From Streptantibioticus ferralitis (lineage in GTDB: Bacteria; Actinomycetota; Actinomycetes; Streptomycetales; Streptomycetaceae), in the NCBI RefSeq assembly GCF_029223525.1, contig NZ_JARHTQ010000019.1, positions 99,111 to 163,110 on the forward strand: a stretch of DNA of 64,000 nucleotides, read 5' to 3'. Positions 18,216-25,959 of the stretch are shown piece by piece. The notes beneath the pieces were generated by a model. The model searched no databases, was not told where the DNA came from, and saw only the letters and a list, made by a program, of their open reading frames with translations. Position 1 is the first letter of the stretch. Each line of letters opens with the position of its first letter. The position numbers and the translations under genes were made by a program.

Positions 18216-19664
18216 TCAGGCACGCACCGCGCCGGTCACCACCCAGCGGCCGGAGCGGGCCCGCAGCCACAGAAACACCAGGCGGGTCAGCAGGAACAGC
18301 GCCATAGCCCACCACAAGGCAGTGAGACCGCCCCCGAGCGCCGGCACCGCCAGCGCGACGGGGACGAAGACGGCGAGCGTCCCGAGCATGGCCCAGGCCA
18401 GATACGGACCGTCGCCCGCGCCCATCAGGACACCGTCGAGTACGAAGACGATGCCCGACACCGGCTGGGTCACAGCGACCACCAGCAGCGCGGGCAGCAG
18501 TTGCCCATGGACCACCGGGTCGCTGGTGAACAGCGGGATGAACAGCGGCCGTGAGACGGCCACCAGCACTCCGAGCAGGATGCCGGAGGCGATCCCCCAC
18601 TGCACCATGCGACGGCACGCGGCCTGGGCACCCGAGGCGTCCTCGGCACCCAGATAACGCCCGATGATGGCCTGGCCCGCGATGGCGATCGCGTCGAGCG
18701 CGAAGGCCAGCAGGCTCCACAAGGTGAGCAGGATCTGGTGCGCGGCGACCTCGGCATCACCGAGCCGGGCGGCGACCGCGGTGGCGATCATGAGGATGGC
18801 CCGCAGGCTCAGTGTGCGGACCAGTAGCGGCACTCCGGCGGTGGCGCAGGCGCGGATCCCCGCGGCGTCCGGACGCAGTGGCGCGCCATGCCGCTTCGCG
18901 CCCCGGATGACGACGGTGAGGTAGGCGGCGGCCATACCGCACTGGGCGATGACGGTGCCCCATGCGGATCCGGCGATGCCGAGCCCGGCCCCGTAGACCA
19001 GTCCGGCGTTCAGTCCGGCATTGGCGGCGAAGCCCGCGATCGCGACGACGAGCGGGGTACGGGTGTCGTGCAGCCCGCGCAGTACACCGGTGGCGGCGAG
19101 CACCACGAGCATCGCGGGAATGCCCAGCGAACTGATCCGCAGGTAGGTCACGGCGTACGAGGTCGCGTTGCCTGAGGCGCCGAAGAGTTCCGTGAGCAGC
19201 GGGGCGGTGGGGATGACGACCGCGACCACGGCTGCGCCGAGCAGCAGCGCCAGCCAGATGCCGTCGACGCCCTGGCGGATCGCGGACCGCGGATCGGCGG
19301 CACCGATCCGACGGGCGACGGCGGCCGTGGTGGCATACGCCAGGAACACGAAGACGTTGACCGCGGTGTTCAGCAGGGCGGCCGCGACGCCGAGACCGGC
19401 CAGTTGCGGGGTGCCGAGGTGGCCGACGATCGCACTGTCCGCCATGACGAAGAGGGGTTCGGCGACCAGCGCGCCGAAGGCGGGCAGGGCGAGGGCGACG
19501 ATCTCTCGGTCATGATGTCGCCGGACCTCCCGGGGGAGCCGGGCCGGGCGCTTCGCGGGAGCGCCGGTGCGCTCCCGCGAAGCGGTCGTGGGTCTCTCGG
19601 AGGCCGATTTCACAGGCTTAGGATAATCTTCCACAGGTAATAGATGCAATGCGCTTGTGGTCAT
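18216..19664 (-). CDS. MATE family efflux transporter
   Basis: A 482-residue multidrug and toxic compound extrusion protein with about 12 transmembrane helices. After a ~50-residue basic N-terminus it reads HDREIVALALPAFGALVAEP, FVMADSAIVGHLGTPQLAGL and, midway, ALDAIAIAGQAIIGRYLGAE, all typical of the DinF/NorM-like subgroup of actinobacteria. The start is uncertain: the ATG at 19664 lacks a clear Shine-Dalgarno, and a GTG near 19607 (VKSASERP) is an alternative. It converges with rplI and diverges from dnaB. The substrate is unknown. Confidence 0.85.
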   Translation of the reverse strand: MTTSALHLLPVEDYPKPVKSASERPTTASRERTGAPAKRPARLPREVRRHHDREIVALALPAFGALVAEPLFVMADSAIVGHLGTPQLAGLGVAAALLNTAVNVFVFLAYATTAAVARRIGAADPRSAIRQGVDGIWLALLLGAAVVAVVIPTAPLLTELFGASGNATSYAVTYLRISSLGIPAMLVVLAATGVLRGLHDTRTPLVVAIAGFAANAGLNAGLVYGAGLGIAGSAWGTVIAQCGMAAAYLTVVIRGAKRHGAPLRPDAAGIRACATAGVPLLVRTLSLRAILMIATAVAARLGDAEVAAHQILLTLWSLLAFALDAIAIAGQAIIGRYLGAEDASGAQAACRRMVQWGIASGILLGVLVAVSRPLFIPLFTSDPVVHGQLLPALLVVAVTQPVSGIVFVLDGVLMGAGDGPYLAWAMLGTLAVFVPVALAVPALGGGLTALWWAMALFLLTRLVFLWLRARSGRWVVTGAVRA

Positions 19665-19800
19665 TACTGTTGGTGGCGCTGAGTGATCGGGTCCGCGCCG
19701 TTTGTCGTGATCTTGCGCCAACCGGGAAAGTTTTTCTCCTGCACAGCCAGTGGATGATGAACGTGCAGGTCAGATGGTGTGTGATCGAGGCGCCGGAGTC

Positions 19801-19889
19801 TTGTCCACAGCGCTTTCCCCCGCCCTGTACACAGGTTTGGCGGGCTTCTCCACAGCCTTGCGTCGTTCATCCACATGGCCTGTGGATAA
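19801..19889. promoter_or_regulatory. Cluster of four DnaA boxes upstream of dnaB
   Basis: Four boxes within 89 bp. A perfect TTGTCCACA lies at 19801-19809. TTCTCCACA is at 19846-19854, TCATCCACA at 19867-19875 and TGTGGATAA (TTATCCACA on the minus strand) at 19881-19889. The preferred Streptomyces DnaA box is TTGTCCACA. The cluster is 171 bp before the dnaB GTG, outside any coding sequence I accept. DnaA binding here could regulate dnaB or titrate DnaA; this is inferred, not shown. Confidence 0.6.
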
Positions 19890-20059
19890 CCATCTTGGCT
19901 GACGGGGGCCGGGGCCCTACCGTAGTCCGGCGCCCGCCTTCCGTCCGGTCCTCGCACTCGACGCGCCGCAAGCGGAGTCGCGTGTCTTTTTGTCAGAGCC
20001 GTGCCGTAAGAAAGAGGGGCACGGACCGGGGTCCGAAGGACCGGGAGGAGGTGACGGGG

Positions 20060-21565
20060 GTGAGCCAGCCTGAGCCCGCGGACGACCACTGGGGGGACGC
20101 ACCGCCGATCGATCCGCCGTTCCCCGACGGTCCCGGCGACCGGCTCCCGGCGGCTCGCTACCGCCGCACTGACCGTGACGGCGGCCGCGACGGGACGAGG
20201 GACAACGGGCGGGACGGCGGCGGTTGGGCAGAAGGCGGCTTCGAGCGGGTCCCCCCGCAGGACCTCGACGCCGAGCAGTCGGTGCTCGGCGGCATGCTGC
20301 TCTCCAAGGACGCCATCGCCGATGTCGTCGAGGTGCTCAAGGGTGCGGACTTCTACCGCCCGGCCCACGAGACGATCTACACCGCGATCCTCGACCTCTA
20401 TGCCAGGGGCGAACCGGCCGACCCCATCACCCTCGCCGCCGAGCTGACCAAACGCGGCGAGATCACCCGGGTCGGCGGCGCCGCGTACCTGCACACGCTG
20501 GTCAACGCGGTCCCCACCGCCGCCAACGCCGAGTACTACGCGGAAATCGTCCATGAACGCGCGGTCCTGCGCCGACTGGTCGAGGCGGGCACCCGCATTA
20601 CCCAGATGGGGTACGCGGCCGACGGAGACGTCGACGAGATCGTCAACCGGGCCCAGGCCGAGATCTACGCGGTCACCGAGCAGCGCACCTCGGAGGACTA
20701 CCTCCCACTGAGCGAGATCATGGAGGGCGCCCTCGACGAGATCGAGGCGATCGGCTCCCGCAGCGGTCAGATGACCGGCGTCCCCACCGGCTTCACCGAC
20801 CTCGACGCGCTCACCAACGGCCTCCACCCGGGCCAGATGATCGTCGTCGCCGCGCGCCCCGCGATGGGTAAGAGCACCCTGGCGCTGGACTTCGCCCGCT
20901 CCTGCTCCATCCAGTACGGCCTGCCCAGCGTCTTCTTCTCCCTCGAAATGGGCCGCAACGAGATCGCGATGCGTCTGCTGTCCGCCGAGGCGCGGGTAGC
21001 GCTGCACCACATGCGCTCCGGCAACATGACCGACGACGACTGGACCAGGCTGGCCCGCCGCATGCCGGAGGTCTCGGCCGGACCGCTGTACATCGACGAC
21101 TCGCCCAACCTGTCGATGATGGAGATCCGCGCCAAGTGCCGCCGTCTCAAACAGCGCAACGACCTGCGGCTGGTCGTCATCGACTACCTTCAGCTGATGC
21201 AGTCCGGCGGCTCACGCCGACCCGAGAGCCGCCAGCAGGAGGTCTCGGAGATGTCCCGTAACCTCAAGCTGCTGGCCAAGGAGCTGGAAGTCCCGGTCAT
21301 CGCCCTCTCGCAGCTCAACCGTGGCCCGGAGCAGCGCACCGACAAGAAGCCGATGGTCTCGGACCTTCGTGAATCGGGTTCGATCGAGCAGGACGCGGAC
21401 ATGGTCATCCTGCTGCACCGCGAGGACGCCTACGAGAAGGAGTCCCCGCGCGCGGGCGAAGCCGACCTCATCGTCGCCAAGCACCGAAACGGCCCCACGG
21501 CCACCATCACCGTGGCGTTCCAGGGCCACTACTCGCGCTTCGTGGACATGGCGGGGAACGTCTGA
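20060..21565 (+). CDS. dnaB: Replicative DNA helicase DnaB
   Basis: A 501-residue hexameric helicase. I chose the GTG at 20060 (read MSQPEPADDHWGDAPP), preceded by gggaggagg; the frame is open further up but runs through the DnaA-box region. A ~75-residue acidic/Gly-rich N-terminal extension precedes the primase-interacting domain (VPPQDLDAEQSVLGGMLLSK). The RecA-like motor has Walker A ARPAMGKSTLALDFA, Walker B LVVIDYLQLM and the SQLNRGPEQRTDKKPMVSDL arginine-finger region. No intein interrupts the motifs. Tn7-like elements begin 5 bp past the stop; the coding sequence itself is intact. Confidence 0.97.
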   Translation: MSQPEPADDHWGDAPPIDPPFPDGPGDRLPAARYRRTDRDGGRDGTRDNGRDGGGWAEGGFERVPPQDLDAEQSVLGGMLLSKDAIADVVEVLKGADFYRPAHETIYTAILDLYARGEPADPITLAAELTKRGEITRVGGAAYLHTLVNAVPTAANAEYYAEIVHERAVLRRLVEAGTRITQMGYAADGDVDEIVNRAQAEIYAVTEQRTSEDYLPLSEIMEGALDEIEAIGSRSGQMTGVPTGFTDLDALTNGLHPGQMIVVAARPAMGKSTLALDFARSCSIQYGLPSVFFSLEMGRNEIAMRLLSAEARVALHHMRSGNMTDDDWTRLARRMPEVSAGPLYIDDSPNLSMMEIRAKCRRLKQRNDLRLVVIDYLQLMQSGGSRRPESRQQEVSEMSRNLKLLAKELEVPVIALSQLNRGPEQRTDKKPMVSDLRESGSIEQDADMVILLHREDAYEKESPRAGEADLIVAKHRNGPTATITVAFQGHYSRFVDMAGNV

Positions 21566-21570
21566 CGCGG

Positions 21571-21802
21571 TGTAGGTTCTCAAGATCCGCGCCATATTCT
21601 CAGCGGCGACGCCATATCGACCACACATGTGGCGTCAGCGCTGAGAACGCGCTGGTCGCCGCCTCGGACGTTCCCGCCCCGCCGGAGCGAACCGCGCGGA
21701 TATGGGCCGGAGTTGAGAATCGCGTGGGCCGCATGGCGAGATGTTCCGTGAGAACACCCAGGTCACGGCGCCGGTATATGGCGCGGGCGCTGAGAACCTA
21801 CA
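21571..21802. mobile_element. Tn7-like element 1: 232-bp ends-only (MITE-like) copy
   Basis: The termini are exact inverted repeats: TGTAGGTTCTCA at 21571-21582 and TGAGAACCTACA at 21791-21802. The left end has two copies of a ~20-bp unit of the form TTCTCA-N9-GCCATAT. The right end has about four inverted copies of the same unit (endings tgagaac, tgagaat, tgagaac, tgagaac). This asymmetric layout, with few sites on the left and many on the right, is what TnsB-binding arrays look like in Tn7-like elements. No coding sequence lies inside. It abuts dnaB on the left and element 2 on the right, with gcgg between. Confidence 0.7.
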
Positions 21803-21806
21803 GCGG

Positions 21807-21880
21807 TGTAGGGTCTCAAGAACGGGGCCATATTCTCAGGGCTGACTGCATATCAGGGCCATATATGGCCTTGTGCTGAG
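21807..21880. repeat. Left-end transposase-binding array of element 2
   Basis: Two direct units, GTCTCAAGAACGGGGCCATAT and TCTCAGGGCTGACTGCATAT (each shown within its core), and one inverted unit around ATATATGG...GCTGAGAC. They match the left end of element 1 in spacing and core (CCATAT). Confidence 0.6.
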
Positions 21881-21995
21881 ACCTGCAGTTCAGCGTACTC
21901 ACTCATTCGGGTGGTACGAGTCGCTTCTGCCCACTCTCCTCACGCCAGGGTGGGCATCGTGGGCGTACAGGGCCTCACTCGGCTGGGGGTACGCC

Positions 21996-22715
21996 ATGGA
22001 CAGTCCCACCGCAGTAGTCAGTGTTCGCTCCCGAAATGGCAAGAGTGTCGAGGACTTGTCGTGGATGACGGCGTCTGTCGACCTGCTGGGGTCGGCGGCC
22101 CCGTGGCGCACGTTCCGTTGGTATCGCGGGCAGAAGCACTACTCCGGGGCGTACTGGTCGGCGACGATGCGGGACCACGTGATCTATGAGTCGCGGCTTG
22201 AGTTGGCGAGGCTTCTCTTTGCTGACTTCGATCCGTCCGTACACCGCATCGTGGCTCAGCCGTTCTTGATGAAGACCGTGGTGGCGGACAAGGTCCGCAA
22301 GCACATCCCTGACTATCTGCTGATCACCGGCCAGGGGCCCGTGGTGGTGGATGTCAAGCCACGTCAACGGCTGTCCATGCCCGAGGTGGCGTCCACCTTC
22401 GACTGGACCCGGCGTGTGGTGGAGTCTCGCGGCTGGCAGTACGAGGTTTGGAGTGAGCCGCCGGAGGCGGAACTGGAGAACATCCGCTTTCTGGCCGGCT
22501 ATCGGCGGGACTGGTTGCTCTCACCCGAGATCCTGGATGAGCTTCGCCGAGCTGACCTTGACGGTGTCTTGTTGGGTGAGGCAGCCCGGTGTCTGCCTGG
22601 TTGGCCCGAGATCCACGTTCGTGCCGCGGTCTATCACCTGCTCTGGGTGCATGATCTTCACACGGAACTCAGCCGACCCCTCAGCCCTTCACGGGTGTTG
22701 CGGCAGGCAGCGTGA
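21996..22715 (+). CDS. tnsA: TnsA-like transposon endonuclease
   Basis: A 239-residue TnsA-family protein, the type II restriction-fold nuclease that cuts the 5' ends of Tn7-like transposons to allow cut-and-paste movement. The catalytic residues appear as Glu65 (HVIYESRLELARLL), Asp106 (HIPDYLLI) and Lys121 (VVVDVKPRQR), the E-D-(Q/V)xK pattern. I start at the ATG at 21996, after ggggg; the frame is open 41 codons further into the transposon end. It is followed by tnsB with a 4-bp overlap. Presence of TnsA separates this element from Tn5053/TniA systems, which lack it. Confidence 0.85.
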   Translation: MDSPTAVVSVRSRNGKSVEDLSWMTASVDLLGSAAPWRTFRWYRGQKHYSGAYWSATMRDHVIYESRLELARLLFADFDPSVHRIVAQPFLMKTVVADKVRKHIPDYLLITGQGPVVVDVKPRQRLSMPEVASTFDWTRRVVESRGWQYEVWSEPPEAELENIRFLAGYRRDWLLSPEILDELRRADLDGVLLGEAARCLPGWPEIHVRAAVYHLLWVHDLHTELSRPLSPSRVLRQAA

Positions 22716-24844
22716 GCAGGGCCGGGGCCCGGGTGGGGGTCGGAACGCGTTTCCGCTACGACGGGGAGACCGTCGAAGTGGTGGAGATGGCCGCGACCAC
22801 TGCGGGGAATGAGGTGGTTCTCAAGGACGGCCAGGGTCGGCTTCTGCGCCTGTCGTTGAAGGAGCTGCTGTTCTCCGACCGGGCGGCCGTGATTCCCGAC
22901 CAGCCCGGCCCAGCGGCTGACGACGCCGAGGAGATCGCCTCGGTGGTGCTGGACCAGCTGCACGAAGGTGAACGGCTTCAGATTCTCGAACGGGCCGCAC
23001 ATGTCCGTGAGGTGCTGACGGGTTTCCGCTCTGGAAGTCCTGAGCGGGTCCACGACGGGGAACCTCGTCGCGATTATGCGCCCGGCGGGCCGGTGGAGCC
23101 CAAGTACGCCGCCAAGGCGATGGAACTTGGGGTTCATGTCCGCACCGTCAAGCAGTGGGTTGCGGACTTCCGGCGGCACGGAGAGGCCGGACTGGTTGCG
23201 AAGAGGAAGCAGTCTGGCGGGGCGGCGGCTGGAGCTGATGAGCGGTGGGTGGAGACGGCTTTGGAGGTGATGGTCGAGCACACCGGAGAGTCGAAGCCCT
23301 CGCGCAAGATGGTGATTGAACGCACCCGGGCACGTGTCATCGCCCGGTATGGCCCTGACGCGGTCCGTCTGCCGAGCCAGGCAACGGCTTACCGGATTCT
23401 GGCGGAGCTGGAGTGTCGCCATCCGTTGTTCCGGCTGAGTACGAAGCGGAACCGGGATATCGCGGATCGGCCGGAGGGTCCGTACGGCAAGTTGCGGCCG
23501 ACGCGGCCGGGTGAGTACCTGTTGATGGACTCCACCCGCCTGGACGTCTTCGCGTTCGACCCGCTGACGCTCAAGTGGGTGCAGGCCGAGTTGAGTGTCG
23601 GGATGGATTGGTACACCCGCTGCATCACGGGGATCCGGCTGACGCCGGTCTCGACAAAGGCAGTGGATGTCAGCGCGGTGCTCTTCCAGTCGTTCCGGCC
23701 GAGGCCGGCGGGGCGGGACTGGCCGCGGCACGCGGTCTGGCCCGAGCACGGCATCCCCCGCACCGTCCTGGTCGACGTCGAGGGCGCCAGCGGACCGGGC
23801 CTGGCCTCGCCACCCCTGGTTCCCGAGACGCTGGTCGTTGACCACGGGAAGGTCTACGTCTCGGAGCATCTGACCAGCGTCTGCCGCCGGATGGGCATCT
23901 CCATCCAGCCGGCCCGGCTCCGGACGGGCCGCGACAAGGGGCCGGTGGAGCGCTATTTCCGGACCCTGCGGGAGGGGCTGCTGCAGGTGCTGCCCGGCTA
24001 CAAGGGGCCCGACATCTACTCGCGGGGAGAGAACCCGGAGGATGACGCGTTCTTCTTCCTCGACGAGCTTGAGGCGATCATCCGGGAGTGGACCGCGTCG
24101 GTGTATCACTGCAGGCCGCACTCCAGCCTGGTCGATCCGGCGCTGCCGGGACTGCGGATGTCTCCGGCGAAGATGTTCGAGCACGGCATGGCGCGGGCGG
24201 GCTACATCGAAGCTCCCCGGGACCCGAACCTCGCCTACGAGTTCCTGAAGACCGAGTGGCGCACGATCCAGCACTACGGTGTCGAGATTGGCCGTCGCCG
24301 CTACAGCGGCCCCGGTCTGAAGGGCCTGAGTGGTATCCGGAGTCCGTACGACGGCCCGGTCAAGAATGGCTGGCCGTTCCAGGTGGACCCCGACGACATC
24401 ACACGGATCTACTTCCGTGATCCGGCTACCCGGGCCTGGCACACGCTGGTCTGGGAGCACGCGCCGTCGACCGAGATGCCGCTGAGCGAGGACGCGTTGA
24501 CATTCGCCCGGCAGCTGGCCGCCTCGAAGTATCGCTTTCCCGACGACCGGCTCGCCGTCGCTGACTTGCTTCAGCGGTGGAACCTCGGACTGGGCACCAC
24601 GATCGCCGAGCGGCGCATGGCCCTGCGACTCTCACGTGAGCAGGCCGCCATCGAACTTCCGGAGAGTGAGGCGGAGACGGTCGTCTCGCTTCCGTCCGTA
24701 CGCAAGGCCCTCGGCCAGGACGAGGAGGCTGCGGAAGCGCAGGAGCCCGAGGTGGCGACGGAGACGGGGGATGACGACGCGGCCGACTTGGATGACCTCG
24801 CTGAGGAGAACGACTTCTACGCCGATGCTCTGGAGGACGTGTGA
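22712..24844 (+). CDS. tnsB: TnsB-like DDE transposase
   Basis: A 710-residue Mu/TnsB-family transposase starting at a GTG that overlaps the tnsA stop (GTGA). An HTH segment lies near residues 133-165 (YAAKAMELGVHVRTVKQWVA), and further DNA-binding helices extend to ~230. The RNase H-like catalytic core has Asp273 (YLLMDSTRLDVF), Asp377 (TLVVDHGKVY) and Glu413 (KGPVERYFRTL), the expected D-D-E. A Mu-type beta barrel follows at ~500-570. The C-terminal ~130 residues are acidic and rich in Glu/Asp/Ala, the usual place for TnsC contact. It makes the 3'-end cuts and joins to target. Confidence 0.9.
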   Translation: MSRAGARVGVGTRFRYDGETVEVVEMAATTAGNEVVLKDGQGRLLRLSLKELLFSDRAAVIPDQPGPAADDAEEIASVVLDQLHEGERLQILERAAHVREVLTGFRSGSPERVHDGEPRRDYAPGGPVEPKYAAKAMELGVHVRTVKQWVADFRRHGEAGLVAKRKQSGGAAAGADERWVETALEVMVEHTGESKPSRKMVIERTRARVIARYGPDAVRLPSQATAYRILAELECRHPLFRLSTKRNRDIADRPEGPYGKLRPTRPGEYLLMDSTRLDVFAFDPLTLKWVQAELSVGMDWYTRCITGIRLTPVSTKAVDVSAVLFQSFRPRPAGRDWPRHAVWPEHGIPRTVLVDVEGASGPGLASPPLVPETLVVDHGKVYVSEHLTSVCRRMGISIQPARLRTGRDKGPVERYFRTLREGLLQVLPGYKGPDIYSRGENPEDDAFFFLDELEAIIREWTASVYHCRPHSSLVDPALPGLRMSPAKMFEHGMARAGYIEAPRDPNLAYEFLKTEWRTIQHYGVEIGRRRYSGPGLKGLSGIRSPYDGPVKNGWPFQVDPDDITRIYFRDPATRAWHTLVWEHAPSTEMPLSEDALTFARQLAASKYRFPDDRLAVADLLQRWNLGLGTTIAERRMALRLSREQAAIELPESEAETVVSLPSVRKALGQDEEAAEAQEPEVATETGDDDAADLDDLAEENDFYADALEDV

Positions 24845-25959
24845 GCGAGGAGCGTGTTCCTGAGCCGGACAGCTTCGCCCTGTCGCGGAAGGAGGACTTC
24901 AAGGCGTTCGCCGAGGGCCCTCGCCGCAGTCGGCCCGATCTGCTGACCCGCAAGCAGCTGAAGTCCCTGGACACGCAGGCACGGGCGGACTACGACCGGC
25001 AGCGCCGGAAGTGGCACGCGAACATCGGACCGGTCAAGACACCACAACTGGTGGAGCTCCACGAGGACTTGTGGGACATCGTCGACAGCAACGAGCAGGA
25101 TGGCGACAAGGCCAAGGGGGCGGTGGCCGTCGACGCGTTCCCGGGGCTGGGCAAGACGACCTCGGTGCTTGCCTTCGCCCGTGACTTCCACCAGCGGGAG
25201 ATCGAGGAGTCGGGTCCGTTCACGAGCCAGGGGCACGAACGGATCCCGGTCTGCCGGGTTGGGCTGACCGGGAACACCGGGATGAAGGACCTGAACCGGG
25301 CCATGCTGGAGTTCTTCGGCCACCCCGGACAAGGGCGGGGCACCACCGCCCAGTTCGGACGGCGGGTTCTGGACTGCGTGTTGTCCTGCGATGTCCGACT
25401 GGTAGTTCTGGACGATCTGCACTTTTTGAAATGGGGACAGAAGAGCGGCATCGAGGTGAGTAATCACCTGAAGTGGATCGCCAACGAGTTCCCGGTGACC
25501 TTGTTGATGGTGGGGGTCGAGCTCGCGGAGAAGGGCCTGTTCGGCGAGGGAACGAACGGGCGCGACACGGCTCTGGCCCAGACCGGCCGTCGCACCACCC
25601 GCTTGGGACTGCGTCCGTTCACCATCGACGCGGAGGCCGGGCGCCGTGAGTGGCGGCAGATGCTGCTGGCCCTCGAACAGCGTGTCGTGCTCACCGACAA
25701 GTACCCCGGCATGCTCGCGGACGACCTGTCGGACTACCTCTTCGCCCGCAGCACCGGACACATCGGTTCGCTGATGACGCTGATCAACCGTGGCTGCCAG
25801 CGGGCGGTTCGCACCGGCGTGGAACGGCTGGACCAGGAGCTGATGGACCGGGTGAAGAACGATGAGGCGTCCGAGGCAGCCCGCCTGGAACTTCAGGCCG
25901 CGCTAGAGAAGAAGCGGCTGACCAGCCGTCCGCGGCCCCGGGGCCGACGAGCCGCATGA
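24841..25959 (+). CDS. tnsC: TnsC/TniB-like AAA+ ATPase
   Basis: A 372-residue transposition regulator ATPase. The GTG start overlaps the tnsB stop. Walker A is FPGLGKTT at residues 100-107 and Walker B LVVLDDLHFL at 187-196. A sensor-like region, FPVTLLMVGVELAEKG, follows. The N-terminal ~75 residues (RKQLKSLDTQARADYDRQRR) resemble the TniB extension, and the C-terminus is very basic. It links the target selector (TniQ) to the transposase and in relatives enforces target immunity. Context within tnsA-tnsB-tniQ supports the role. Confidence 0.9.
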   Translation: MSEERVPEPDSFALSRKEDFKAFAEGPRRSRPDLLTRKQLKSLDTQARADYDRQRRKWHANIGPVKTPQLVELHEDLWDIVDSNEQDGDKAKGAVAVDAFPGLGKTTSVLAFARDFHQREIEESGPFTSQGHERIPVCRVGLTGNTGMKDLNRAMLEFFGHPGQGRGTTAQFGRRVLDCVLSCDVRLVVLDDLHFLKWGQKSGIEVSNHLKWIANEFPVTLLMVGVELAEKGLFGEGTNGRDTALAQTGRRTTRLGLRPFTIDAEAGRREWRQMLLALEQRVVLTDKYPGMLADDLSDYLFARSTGHIGSLMTLINRGCQRAVRTGVERLDQELMDRVKNDEASEAARLELQAALEKKRLTSRPRPRGRRAA

